Shown: one piece after another, positions 11,479 to 21,387 of the stretch
How the letters are laid out: every line of letters starts with the position of its first letter
Numbering within the stretch: the stretch's first letter is position 1
Origin: Chondrus crispus
Taxonomy: Eukaryota > Rhodophyta > Florideophyceae > Gigartinales > Gigartinaceae
Direction of reading: 5' to 3'
NCBI RefSeq assembly: GCF_000350225.1
Contig: NW_005179043.1
Coordinates: 117,884 to 181,883, forward strand
Length of the DNA stretch: 64,000 nucleotides
Position numbers and translations under genes: made by a program
Notes under the pieces: generated by a model
The model's database searches: none
Seen by the model: the letters and a program-made list of their open reading frames with translations, nothing else
Told to the model about the DNA's origin: nothing

Positions 11479-11575
11479 GAAGAATCATCCGCGGAGTAGC
11501 GTGCGGCCTTGACAGTGTAATGACAGTATGGCGAGCGTCACTGTCTCCGTTCTGAGGCATGTCTATTTCTCTTTC
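11479..11575 (+). repeat. right direct terminal repeat of the DIRS-like element
   Basis: It matches 5091-5226 in the same orientation, sharing GGCCTTGACAGTGTAATGAC and the pyrimidine-rich end. Confidence 0.8.
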
Positions 11576-12294
11576 CCACCCAGCCCCGTTCCGCCCTTTG
11601 TTCGCTGGCTACCCTTCTCTACATTTCTATTTTTCTTTATGTCTCTTTTCCTGTTTCACATTTGTCCCAGAGTTCTATTGCACGTACTTCTACCACGCAC
11701 TGGCGTATAGTACTCCGATTAGTGGGTATCTTTAGGCTTCAGTAAAACAACACAGAACTCTTCATATTATGATGACGCTTGCTCGGATAGACACTAGTTT
11801 CTGTCGGACCGTAGTCCCCATATGAGGGCAAAAGTTGTTTTATTTTTGGGAGATTTTGCGTTTAGGGGGGCGATCAGGGCATTTTGGTGGCACCAGACGG
11901 ATGAAATTGACTTTTCTGTTGTGAACAGGGTCCGAATCATGAATTGTTGTTGCAAGAGCGGGACGAAAGGAGAAAAAACAGCAGCATGATGGACCCGAAA
12001 AACGAGATGTCACCTTCGGATCTCTTTTGTCGCCCGTCCAAAACAACAAAGTCGAAGCTTGTCTACCGGCTGACGGGGAGATACGCGCCGTGACAGCGGT
12101 GACATTAACAGGTTTTGGGGAAAACCGTAATGTTACTGAAAAGGGCTTGGCGGGGTTCAGTGCAGTGCAAAAATTGCAGATGTCCGCACTACTGCCGAAA
12201 ATGTCTGCATCATAGTGCAGACAATAATCAAGCCAACAATGTTACTGTAATTAAAATGGCTGACAGTCGCTGTAGCAGCCGATAGACAAGCATA
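11576..12294. other. unassigned stretch
   Basis: About 720 bases with pyrimidine-rich sequence at the left and no frame or repeat I can support. It may include an outer end of the DIRS-like element. Confidence 0.4.
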
Positions 12295-12412
12295 TTGTCG
12301 CCTCGATCCCATCGTGCAGACACGCTGTGCGTCGTGCGATATGAGGCCCTCCGCAAGCCTCGGGGCTCATATCTGCACTCGGCGCGTGTCTGCACTCGAA
12401 TCGAGGCGACAA
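12295..12412. repeat. 118-bp foldback repeat
   Basis: The ends TTGTCGCCTCGAT and ATCGAGGCGACAA are perfect inverted copies. Further in, GTGCAGACACGC pairs with GCGTGTCTGCAC and ATATGAG with CTCATAT. Two arms of about 55 bases form a nearly continuous imperfect hairpin with a short GC-rich loop. There is no coding potential. It could be a small MITE or a source of hairpin RNA; no target duplication is evident. Confidence 0.75.
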
Positions 12413-12651
12413 CCCCTACCCTTGGTACGTGTCGCCGGCAACGCGGAATTCTGAGACATGCGGACGCACTGTTCCCTGCGAGTCAATGATGTTGTCAGAA
12501 GGAATTGATTGACTGGCACAACAAAAATTTGAATGGATCAAAGATACTTTACAGAATTGCAATTTTGAACAGGTCTGTAGTCTGGGATTGAGGTTGAGAA
12601 AACGTTCATATGCCGACACAGCTGATTGATATTGCTTCTTGGCCCCCTTTT

Positions 12652-12861
12652 TGACAATGATATAGCTGTAATGCGCGGCGACAACAATGCTCACCTGAGC
12701 CTGAGCTATGTACCTGGATTCTTGGGAGGTGCGCGAGGCACCTCCGAGGCTATAGACAGCCTGGCCTACGGGCGAGAGGCCCCAGCAAAGAAGGATACTT
12801 AGTTCAGTAATGAGATTGAAACATTAAACGGAAGAGGTCAAGAGAGGACCATATCTTGTTA
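12652..12861 (+). repeat. Copia-2 5' LTR
   Basis: It begins TGACAATGATATAGC and ends TATCTTGTTA; TGACAA and TTGTTA form an imperfect terminal inverted pair. It matches 20580-20795 end to end. Confidence 0.85.
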
Positions 12862-12879
12862 TGGTAGCATCGCATGAGC
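12862..12879 (+). other. Copia-2 primer-binding site, tRNA 3'-end type
   Basis: TGGTAGCATCGCATGAGC directly follows the LTR. The leading TGG complements a tRNA CCA tail, and TGGTAGCA is shared with the 3' end of many initiator tRNA-Met. Copia-5 has a nearly identical site on the other strand near 44.02 kb. Confidence 0.6.
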
Positions 12880-12922
12880 AAAAGCGTTTTTCTCAACAAT
12901 TAAAACATTTAGTGAGTCGACC

Positions 12923-14000
12923 GTGAATGTGTCTTCAGGAACAGATCACGACTCAGTTACGAAGCTTCCGAAGCTTAACAGCGCAAATGACTATCTACAC
13001 TGGCGTCGCCGTTTGTATGCCTTTATTCGGCGTAACGACAATGAACTGCTAGGGTTTTCAGAAGTTGCCGAGGATGCCTCTACTGCCACGAGAAAGAAAT
13101 GGCTCGAGGCCATGGTGAAGGCGAAGAGTGCGATTGTGTTACGTCTTGGAACAGGACCTCTTGCTCAGCTTGCCGAACTCATCGATGACGATAACAAGAC
13201 TGCAAAAGAACTTTGGGATTCTTTAGCAAAATTGCATACTACCTCCAATGCACAACTCATCATCAATTTGCAACATGAACTGGAACACCTTTCATTCAAG
13301 GATGGCGAGAATTGGGAACGCCATCTCGAGAAGTTCAATGATATAATCGGGAAATTGGAGTCCTACGATAAAAGGGTTGATGACAAGGCCTCAAAGCTAA
13401 TAAGAACTCTACCCGAGTCGTTCGAGCCCTTCGCAATGGTCACAAACTCTGTTGGTATGTCTTTCGACAAGCTTCTTGTTGCAGTGGAAGGAGAAATCTC
13501 GAGGCGCAAGCGAAACTTGCCAAAAGGGACTTCTAATCCTACAGCTGCTTCGGCGTTCAATTCAGGAACGCAACTCATATCTCCACAAGGAGGTATTGGA
13601 AAGAATAAAATGGGTCCTTGCTATGTGTGCGGCAAGCTTGGGCATTACGCTTCTGACTGCTGGCAAAAACAAGTGGGTTCCCAACCCTTCTCGAAAAGGC
13701 GTTCATTTTTTCGAGGACAGGGACGCTATCGTACTCGAAGAGGTCGTGGAAATTTGCGTAACCGCGGAGGTTACGGAGACACAAGGGGGTACCGTAATTC
13801 CAATTCTCACCCTGCTCCACAACCACCATGGGCACAGGCACAACACCAACCACACCATCTGGTCCTCACAACGGTTTCGATAATGCAGGTCGTGGCAACC
13901 ATTTATCCACTCAATATGCATCGAACAACTCAATATCTCCGCTACCGCCTCTTTCAAATCCGTCTAACCGTGATCGTTCATATGGTTTCATGGCTGGTAT
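12923..14000 (+). pseudogene. Copia-2 gag region
   Basis: A UBN2-type gag (KLNSANDYLHWRRRLYAFIRRND) is followed by a CCHC zinc knuckle (CYVCGKLGHYASDC, near 13.62 kb) and an RG/RY-rich nucleic-acid-binding tail. The gag stretch itself is long and continuous, one of the better kept fossils here. It would coat element RNA in cytoplasmic particles. Confidence 0.8.
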
Positions 14001-14049
14001 GAAATTTCGCAGCTCAGTAGCAGTCTGCAATGAGGAAAAGTCAGCGGAT

Positions 14050-17000
14050 GCCCTAATTGATTCAGGCGGTTCGCACCACTTTTTCATTCAAGAGCTTCCT
14101 TCATAGTTTATCAAAAGGTCGCTGTTGGGGATGTGCTATCTGCGTCAGGGGTCTCCATTATCGTAGGAAAGGGAACTGTTTACATTCCTCTCAACGGAGG
14201 GATGTACATCGACGCATTCCACACTCCAAAATTCTCTGCCAACATTCTATCAGTCGGACAACTGTCTGACAATTTTAACGTTTTGTTTACTCGGGATCCA
14301 CCTGCTGTTAACAACTACAGGACATGTTTTCTTACGACCCGCTCTACAAACATAATCATTTACTACGTGAAGGCAAGTGAGGGACTATACAAGATGAGAA
14401 TCCGAAATCAAAATACAGCCTCTCAAACCACCGCACCTCAAGGTGCGAGTTCATCGCTTCCTCTTTCATCTTGCACATTATGTCATCCAAAAAATCGCAT
14501 CTTCGTCCCGTGGTGACTATTCTCTTCCCAACCATGCGCTAGAATGGCATTCAAAATTGGGACATCCAAACTCTGCCCGATATCTCCAACTTTCTGAACA
14601 ATTTCCAAGCGACCCAACTTTCCCGCGAGGTACATTAGATCACATACTCTGTGTTCCGTGCTCGCTGGGAAACGCAAAACGAGCAACGATTCTACCTAGT
14701 CTAAGGTCAGTGTCTTTTCCGCTGGAATTAGTCCATCTTGATGTTCTTGGATCAATTAATCCCACATCAATTGGAGGTAGTAGTTATGCTCTTGGCATAG
14801 TTGACGACTTCACGGCGAAGTCAAATGTTTATTTTCTTTCTGAAAAGTCTGAAGTAACACAACGCCTCATGGAGTACAAAGCTCGTTCCGAAAATGCCTC
14901 CAGATACCGACTTATCAATGCTAGACTAGATGGAGCTGGTGAGAACGTCTCTAACGAACTCAAGATATACTGCAGGCATAATGGAATAAGGCTAGAGTAC
15001 AGCCCTCTATATGCACCGCAGAGCAATGGTCTTGCGGAAAGATTCATGCAAGAGCTTGGAATGCGTTCTCGTGTTCTGCTTATTGATTCAAAGTTACCCA
15101 AATCCCTCTGGGCAGAAGCAATGTCTCACTGTAACTGGCTCAGAAACAGGCTACCATCCGAGAGAATCCAAGGAAAACTCCCCATTCTCATATGGGATTC
15201 GAGGACACGAATCGATTACGGCAGCCTCCCTCCTTTTGGACAACCTGGTTTCGAATTTATCTACAAGTCACCGACATCATCGGACAGAACGTTAAGTGCA
15301 AGAGCACATCATGGCCACTTCGTGGGTCTTCAAAGCGAAGAAAGCCTATACCGGATCTTTGTTCCGGAAGTGAATCGCGTCATCATCACGCGAACCAGGG
15401 ATTTCCGCCAATACACCACAGACAGGCTACCCGGGGTTCATTCTCTCCTGGACGGTATTGCACGACAGAGTGAACTGGAAAGTCAAAAGGGAGATGATGG
15501 AATTGCTGAAGATATGCTTATCCAATCCTTCATCGTTTTTCGCGAACCACTTTTTATCTCATCACCTCACTTCGGCCGCAAGTCTGCCAAATTCTGAAGT
15601 CCCGCGCTCATTCTCAGAAGCCGTCACTTGTCCATTATGGTGCCAAGCCATTGACAGAGAGTACACTGTTTTGGTAAAAAGGCGGACGTGGCGCTACATA
15701 TGGTGCCACATCGCAACATCAACCATTGCCCTACACGTGGGTATTTCGTTTAAAGCCTCTCGACAAAGATGGTGTCGATTTTCTCCATAAGGCACGTTGC
15801 GTCGTTCGCGGGGACTTACAAGATCCTCTTTTTGAGTACGATCTGGATTCACTATATGCTCCTGTCGCATCACATGACGCAATTCGTATTATTTTTGCTT
15901 TTGCCTCCGCTTGTGACTTTCTCCTCGAAGGAGGGGATGTGGCGAACGCATATCTATATGGCGACATTGACTTTGAAGTTATAATGGAACAACCTACAGA
16001 TTCCTCTGGAAAAGAAGCAATGCCAAACCATGTATGTGTTCTTCAAAAATCTATGTACGGTTTAAAACAAGCCGGCCGTATTTGGGGATCGATGGTAGCT
16101 CAAATGTTCCTGAGGTGGGGATTCAGGCAATCTGCTGCTGACCCCCGCGTTTTCTACTTACAAGATGAAAATGAATTTATTGTGGTCGTGGTTGTCGTAG
16201 ACGATATGAAGTTTGCCACCAACTCAATGAAGCTCTTGGATACTCTGAAACGTAACCTAAAAGCAACTTTCGACGTCAAGTTCTTCGGTTCCCTACAGTC
16301 GTTCATTGGATGGGAAATTTCTCAGAAGCCTCATGGGATAGTCATCTCGCAAACGCGATACACAGCTGGTCTATTAACCAGACATGGACTAGAGCATGCC
16401 AACGGAGTCTGAACCCCACTTCCGACCAATGCTGATCTCAGCAAAGCACATACATCGGATAGGCGCCTTTCGTCCGCAGAATATACAAAATATCGTTCCA
16501 CAATAGGTGAACTATTGTATCTTGCCGTGTGTACTCGTCTCGATATCTCTTTTGCCGTATGCGCTCTCGCTCGTCATGTACATGACCCAACTGAAAGGCA
16601 CTACATTTTACTTCGCAGGGTACTAAGGTACATTTGCGGAACAAGAAACTTTGGGATACTGTATTCTAGAGCAAAGCGTTTTGATGATGATTCACTTGTT
16701 GCCTTCGTTGATGCCGACTGGGCGGGATGCAGGGACACAAGGCACTCCACATCTGGAGTAAGTATTACATTTAATTGTGCATCTGTGGTTTGGAAAAGCC
16801 AAAAACAAACCATTGTTGTCCTTTCCTCCGCTGGGGCTGATTATACTGCAATGTCGCATTGCGGAAAGGAAGTTACATGGACACGCCGAATGCTTTCGGA
16901 GCTGCGTGAACTTCTGGGAAAGACACCTCAACTTAGAGCTACGAGAGTAATGTCCGACAACACTGCAGCCATATCCATGGCTTCCGCGGAACAAATTTCT

Positions 17001-17185
17001 TCGCGCAACAAACATATCAATGTGAAGTAATCACCACACTAAGAACCTCGTCTTCAAGAAAATCATCTCGCTATACCATGTCCCTACTACTGCGCAGCTC
17101 GCTGACATATTAACCAAACCGGTGGAATACCGAACACTGCAGAAATTAAGGACGCTTCTGTGCATCGCCGAAAAGGAAAACTGAA
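14050..17185 (+). pseudogene. Copia-2 pol region (protease, integrase, reverse transcriptase, RNase H)
   Basis: Recognisable in order are the aspartic protease (ALIDSGGSHHF), the gag-pre-integrase zinc region (EWHSKLGHPNSARY), and the integrase core (LVHLDVLGS, SPLYAPQSNGLAERF). The RVT_2 reverse transcriptase follows (LEGGDVANAYLYGDI, SMYGLKQAGRIWG, VVVVDDMKFAT), then Copia RNase H (FVDADWAGCRDTRHSTSG) and the family-typical ADILTKP near the end. It is broken, with roughly three or four breaks. This is a different Copia lineage from Copia-1, -3 and -4. Confidence 0.85.
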
Positions 17186-17458
17186 AACAAAAGTATTTGG
17201 AATATGTTCGAGAAGCAAGGTCACTGCAAAACCTGCTTATGTAGAACACGTGAACTGTTCAAGATGCGGGAGGCATCCAAAGTATTAATGGAGAAAAGAA
17301 TTGCTGCACGTGAGAGGCGCGAGCAAATAGCACAATAAAGAGGTCAAAAGATGCAAAACAGACGTCTAACCGTGGAGCCCCAAGATGGGAAGTGCCTCTC
17401 GCCGTGCGCTGCGCTGCTTCACCAACGGAGGAGTTACGACCGAAGCCGGGCAACCCTT

Positions 17459-17495
17459 CTAGTGTCTAGGTGACAAATGGCCTCATATGAGGCCA
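17459..17495 (+). repeat. piggyBac-like left inverted terminal region
   Basis: CTAGTGTCTAGG, a short spacer, then GGCCTCATATGAGGCC. It mirrors 20239-20279. Confidence 0.7.
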
Positions 17496-17665
17496 GTTTT
17501 TAGGCGGGCTTTTGCAATTCGAATAATTGTAGAAATTTATCGCTACTGTAGTGAAAAGCTCACGACTAGAGTATTAAACGTTGGCAAACCAGAAAACATT
17601 CAATTCCGTATCTCAGTCTTCCTTAATCAACACTTTCGTCTTCCTCTTCCCAAAATTTCTTCAAA

Positions 17666-19768
17666 ATGGTGAGCGTCAATGATCCTCGAATTATTGCAGG
17701 TAACCGCGTCCACACTCGTGCAAGACTGCTCACAGCTCAGAGTAAATGTCGTCGCATGTATGGAGCCTCCTGGAAGATCAAGTTGGTCACGGGAACTGTC
17801 ATTAGCATGAAAACTGACAAAGTGAAGGGTCGCAGTGTCACTTCAGTCAGGGCTAAATGGGAATTATCAGATGGCGTCAAGGAAGTCACGCTTCGCATAG
17901 CTAACATCAAGGCTGGTGAAGTGATAGACCTGATCGATGACAGTCCTGAAGATCATATCCAGCAGGAAACTGAACATTATGCGCAACCGGAGCCTACAGA
18001 GGACCGCGTGACGCCACTGGAAGGAGCACTCAGCCCGAGTACGAGAATCTCCGAGAGTGACGAAATGGATTCCCAAGATGGCCTCATGAATGTCCACGGC
18101 CGGGCCTGGAAACGTGAGGAAGTCACGATGCATTTAAATGGTATGATACCGCCGAGAAGATGGAAGGTGATTGGACCGATTGATGAGATTATATCCCGTG
18201 GTCACAGTCCATCTCAAATGCATCCCATGGACTACTTCATGTGGATGTTCCCACAGGAGCACTTGGCATTAATGGTTTCCTACACCAACGATGCAATGGA
18301 ATCAAGGGGACTTCGCTTGACTACAAGAGGTGAAATTTTGAAGTTTTTCGGGGTGCTAATCCTTATGACTCGGATTGAATTCAGCACCAGAAGGTCTCTT
18401 TGGAGCTCACAGGAAACCAGCAAATATCTCCCGCAACCTCAATTCGGAAACATCATCTCCCGCAGAAGATTCGAGGAGCTTCGTCAGAATGTCACGTTCA
18501 GCTTTCCAGCTGACTCAAATGACAGATGGGGTATGATCAGGGACTTCATGGTCGCAATCAATGATCAGAGAGCATCACATGTGATTCCATCACAGAACAT
18601 CTGCGTTGATGAGAGTATGTCACGCTGGTATGGACTTGGAGGAGATTGGATTGAAACCGGTCTTCCTCATTATGTGGCCATGGACCGAAAACCCGAGAAT
18701 GGCTGTGAGTTGAAGACTGCTGCATGTGGAAAAAGTGGAATCATAATAAGAATTGAGAACGTCGTCTCAGCTGAGGAGACTTCTTTAAAGGATTTTGAAA
18801 GTGACCACTTACACGGAACCGCAGTGACTTTGAGGTTGTTACAGCCATGGTTTCACACCAATCGTGTTGTGTGCGCGGATTCGTACTTTGCTTCTGTCCA
18901 CACGGCTGAATCACTTTATGAGAAAGGTCTTAGATTCACAGGTGTGGTGAAGACATCTACCAAGAAATATCCGATGAAATATCTATCTCATCTGGAGATT
19001 GCTGAAAAGGGAGAGCACGTCACACTAGTTTCGAAGCCGGTGGCCGGGCCTCATCTCATGGCAGTGATGTGGGTGGACCGAGACCGCAGATACTTTATTA
19101 GTTCTGTCGGAACATCCAACGAAGGAACTCCAATCTACCGCGAGAGATGGCGTACACGTCATGGCGTGACAAGAAAAGAGGAATTGTCTATCCGTATTCC
19201 CTCAGTCTGTGAGCAGTATTATGAAACTTGCTCTCAGATTGACCGCCACAACAGATCTCGTCAGGATGATCTCGGCTTGGAAAAGAAGTTCGAAGTCAAA
19301 GAGTGGTCTATGCGTGTCAACACTTCTTTATTGGCCATTTGCATTGTGGATGCATGGAAACTGTATGCAGGTGCAAAAGGAGATGGTTCAAAGATGTCTC
19401 CAAATCAGTTTTATTGTGAGCTTGCTGACCAGTTGATTGATAACAAGTATGATCGTATATCGTTACGTCAGCGAGAATCAGACAGTGCTGTTGAAGATGA
19501 AGATGTTGGGTTTGGCAGTGGAATTGGTACTCACCTAACTCCAACCACTCGCAAGCGTAAAAGCGCATCCGGCGAGAAGACTTGTGCTCTTTATCAATCC
19601 AGATGCAATATTTGCAAAGGTACAAAAAAGTCAAAGTTTATTTGCTCAGCCTGCAAGGCATATTTTGACAAAGAAGTATACCTTTGTCATCACCAGACTG
19701 GGCGTGACTGTTTTAAGAAACACGTGGACGAACGTCACGATCTTACTTACAAAGGTAAGTACTATTAG
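17666..19768 (+). CDS. piggyBac-family transposase, uninterrupted
   Basis: A 700-residue protein is encoded without interruption from ATG 17666. An acidic N-terminal third is followed by the DDE_Tnp_1_7 (PGBD) nuclease domain from about residue 180 to 560. Candidate catalytic aspartates are D315 (CVDESM), D405 (CADSYF) and D526 (SQIDRHN), in the positions and spacing expected for the family's DDD triad. The C-terminus holds a Cys/His-rich, probably zinc-binding module (CNIC...CSAC...CHH...C, about 647-691), the targeting domain of piggyBac proteins. The family excises its element precisely and reinserts it, usually at TTAA, in the nucleus. It sits 170 bases from the left inverted repeat. An intact frame among wrecked neighbours suggests recent arrival or selection; activity cannot be judged from sequence. 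Confidence 0.92.
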   Translation: MVSVNDPRIIAGNRVHTRARLLTAQSKCRRMYGASWKIKLVTGTVISMKTDKVKGRSVTSVRAKWELSDGVKEVTLRIANIKAGEVIDLIDDSPEDHIQQETEHYAQPEPTEDRVTPLEGALSPSTRISESDEMDSQDGLMNVHGRAWKREEVTMHLNGMIPPRRWKVIGPIDEIISRGHSPSQMHPMDYFMWMFPQEHLALMVSYTNDAMESRGLRLTTRGEILKFFGVLILMTRIEFSTRRSLWSSQETSKYLPQPQFGNIISRRRFEELRQNVTFSFPADSNDRWGMIRDFMVAINDQRASHVIPSQNICVDESMSRWYGLGGDWIETGLPHYVAMDRKPENGCELKTAACGKSGIIIRIENVVSAEETSLKDFESDHLHGTAVTLRLLQPWFHTNRVVCADSYFASVHTAESLYEKGLRFTGVVKTSTKKYPMKYLSHLEIAEKGEHVTLVSKPVAGPHLMAVMWVDRDRRYFISSVGTSNEGTPIYRERWRTRHGVTRKEELSIRIPSVCEQYYETCSQIDRHNRSRQDDLGLEKKFEVKEWSMRVNTSLLAICIVDAWKLYAGAKGDGSKMSPNQFYCELADQLIDNKYDRISLRQRESDSAVEDEDVGFGSGIGTHLTPTTRKRKSASGEKTCALYQSRCNICKGTKKSKFICSACKAYFDKEVYLCHHQTGRDCFKKHVDERHDLTYKGKYY

Positions 19769-20041
19769 TGCTTAAAGCGTTCTAGGCCTTTAAAACTGAC
19801 TAAATGGGTCAGCATTTGAGTAAAATAGAGCAAAAAGAGATAAAAAACTCCTTCTGCCCCCCATGGTTCTATCCTGCGTCTAAAGACTTGCTTGGAAGAC
19901 CTGCAGCCGTGTCGGAATGCCCCTTTATGAGATGTCACCGTATTCAATCTCATGTTCGAGTAGGCGCTATAAAGCGTCCTGGGCTGCAGGTCACGAACAA
20001 GAACCATCGAGATCCCCGAAGGGATTTTTCGACCACTAAAG

Positions 20042-20112
20042 TGCTCAGCGAGGAGTTGAACCCCGGCCTCTAAGACTCAGCGATCCTTGCAGACCACTGA
20101 GCTGGCTTGTCA
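20042..20112 (-). other. tRNA-like sequence with Pol III A and B boxes (SINE head?)
   Basis: On the minus strand, CCAGCTCAGTGG (A box, 20094-20105) and GGTTCAACTCC (B box, 20052-20062) lie about 31 bases apart. The T-arm stem pairs, but the acceptor ends do not, so a working tRNA gene is unlikely. Together with the ~250 minus-strand bases that follow, down to about 19.8 kb, it could be a tRNA-derived SINE lying in the piggyBac 3' region. No second copy is visible in the window. Confidence 0.5.
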
Positions 20113-20238
20113 GTTACTAACTAGTCGTTTATAGTTGTCTTTATAGTCGTTCAAAGTTCTACTTCGTAAAAATTGTGCTCCTTTTGTTCTAAACTTGCGA
20201 AAATCTTAAATTTTGTTTAAATTTTACTGTAGAGCATT

Positions 20239-20279
20239 TGACCTCATATGAGGCAAATTGCCGGTCGTCTAGACACTAG
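20239..20279 (+). repeat. piggyBac-like right inverted terminal region
   Basis: TGACCTCATATGAGGCA followed by GTCTAGACACTAG mirrors the left end. Confidence 0.7.
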
Positions 20280-20483
20280 CCCACACTCACACGCGCAGAC
20301 CCACTCAATTCCATACCCGCTTCCAGGTATGCACGCCCCGAAAGACGCCGTCAAGTTGGTGACTGTACGACGAAAATTATTCCTATTCATACCAGACACT
20401 GTGAGTGGAAGCCAGGTACCGGGCCAAATGATACACGTGTGAAACGTTTTGGAAAATTGAAAGAAAATTGAAACACATGCTAG

Positions 20484-20560
20484 TCACAGTGGTGTAGTGG
20501 TTGATAAGGATATATTGCAAATTAATGTCGTGAGTTCGAATCTCGCGACAATCGCAGAGA
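20484..20560 (+). other. second tRNA-like sequence with A and B boxes
   Basis: TGGTGTAGTGG (A box, 20491-20501) and GAGTTCGAATCTC (B box, 20532-20544) have tRNA-like spacing and a pairing T-arm. The acceptor ends do not pair. It lies in the Copia-2 3' untranslated region immediately before the purine tract and 3' LTR. A degenerate tRNA copy, a SINE head or a captured promoter are all possible. Confidence 0.5.
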
Positions 20561-20579
20561 TCGTTGCGCCGAGGAGGGG

Positions 20580-20795
20580 TGACAATGATATAGCTGTAAT
20601 GCGCGACGACAACGATGCTCACCTGAGCCTGAGCTATGTACTGTACCTGGATTCTTGGGAGGTGCGCGAGGCACCTCCGAGGCTATAGACAGCCTGGCCT
20701 AGGGGCGAGAGGCCCCAGCAAAGAAGGATACTTAGTTCAGTAATGAGATTGAAACATTAAACCTGAAGAGGTCAAGAGAGGACCATATTTTGTTA
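20580..20795 (+). repeat. Copia-2 3' LTR
   Basis: This full-length partner of 12652-12861 is preceded by the purine tract GAGGAGGGG and ends TATTTTGTTA. It differs from the 5' LTR by about five substitutions plus a 5-bp and a 1-bp length difference. Confidence 0.83.
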
Positions 20796-21131
20796 TTTTT
20801 GAGGTACGTACACGCCTTGCTGTACCCCAAAATTGAGCTCATCCAGAAAATTTTATTCTTTTGTCGAATAAGAATAAAATGCTTCTCCATGTGCATTTTT
20901 TGGGCACTCCCAACACGGGAGTCAGCCATCATAATATGATATTATTCTATTACCGAGGATATTTCTCCAACGGGCTATTCTTATAAGGCGGAAGCACTGT
21001 ACTCACAAATTACAGAAAAAATTGGCCAAGGCGATGCCTGACTTCTTTGACAGTGCCACGTGCCCACGTTAGAGTCGTGTATTGCGTGTCAAGGTATACA
21101 GTGAAGTGTACATGATCACTCTCTCTCTCAT
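20796..21131. other. unassigned stretch
   Basis: This is A+T-rich sequence with a small hairpin (ATTTTATTC...GAATAAAAT near 20.85 kb). No gene or repeat family is recognised. Confidence 0.4.
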
Positions 21132-21214
21132 ACTGTATATATAGTTTCTCTCTCTCTCTCAGCATAGTCAACGATGACCACGCGACCAATTACAACAATG
21201 GATGGGAAAACCTC
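21132..21214 (+). repeat. upstream copy of a duplicated promoter/leader segment
   Basis: The sequence from ACTGTATATA through a CT run to GGATGGGAAAACCTC recurs at 22323-22403 with only a few changes. The downstream copy is the leader of the membrane-protein gene. The two copies flank 1.1 kb of inserted sequence. Confidence 0.88.
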
Positions 21215-21312
21215 AGGGAGGGTCGCTCAATAGTGCCTACTTTAGTAGTGCTTCCCTCTATATAGTGCTATGGCTCACCCTCTGGCACAAGTTATCATAA
21301 GCTCACACGTGT

Positions 21313-21384
21313 ATCATCCGGCATGGTTCAGTACTCAAAGGATGAAGTTATTTGGTTCAGTAGTACTGAACCATGCCGGATGAT
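21313..21384. repeat. perfect 23-bp inverted repeat
   Basis: Arms 21313-21335 and 21362-21384 (ATCATCCGGCATGGTTCAGT and its complement) are perfect, with a 26-base loop. The loop contains one copy of the unit that forms the next palindrome. Confidence 0.9.
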
Positions 21385-21387
21385 ATT

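Larger units (their letters stand above)
5091..11575 (+). mobile_element. DIRS-like tyrosine-recombinase retroelement fossil
   Basis: The element carries a gag-like frame, a DIRS-type reverse transcriptase with RNase H, and a tyrosine recombinase instead of a DDE integrase. Both ends carry the same sequence in direct orientation (5091-5226 and 11479-11575), which recalls the split direct repeats of PAT/Ngaro-type elements more than the inverted ends of DIRS-1. A pogo-like DNA transposon (9218-11469) is inserted just after the recombinase region. The element is broken in several places, perhaps four or more. The outer repeats differ by one ~39-bp block and scattered substitutions, so it is not recent. 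Confidence 0.8.
17459..20279 (+). mobile_element. piggyBac-like DNA transposon inside Copia-2
   Basis: The ends are inverted: CTAGTGTCTAG at 17459 faces CTAGACACTAG at 20269-20279, and both ends carry the palindrome CCTCATATGAGG about 20-28 bases inside. The 2.8-kb length and the single PGBD-type transposase fit a full-length element. A TTAA duplication, the family norm, is not visible at either edge, so either the true tips lie slightly elsewhere or the edges have mutated. It lies between the end of Copia-2 coding sequence and the Copia-2 3' LTR, so it is younger than Copia-2. Confidence 0.78.
12652..20795 (+). mobile_element. Copia-2, Ty1/Copia LTR retrotransposon fossil carrying a nested piggyBac
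   Basis: The LTRs at 12652-12861 and 20580-20795 are about 97-98% identical in substitutions by eye, apart from a 5-bp and a 1-bp length difference. A primer-binding site follows the 5' LTR and a purine tract (GAGGAGGGG, 20571-20579) precedes the 3' LTR, so the two belong to one element. T-rich flanks (CTTTT and TTTTT) would fit a 5-bp duplication. Parts: gag 12.9-14.0 kb, protease 14.05 kb, integrase 14.5-15.3 kb, reverse transcriptase 15.7-16.4 kb, RNase H 16.5-17.2 kb. The piggyBac element (17459-20279) sits in the 3' untranslated part. The coding region has roughly four breaks, yet the LTRs point to a fairly recent insertion. Confidence 0.85.

Noticed and set aside
20042-20560. Functional tRNA genes
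   Set aside because: A and B boxes are good, but neither sequence can form an acceptor stem and no clear anticodon arm is seen.
12652-20795. The ~210-bp repeat at 12652 and 20580 as a tRNA-derived SINE body
   Set aside because: The copy at 12652 is followed exactly by a TGGTAGCA primer site and Copia gag, and the copy at 20580 is preceded by a purine tract, so the repeat is the LTR pair of Copia-2. The tRNA-like part before 20580 is annotated separately.
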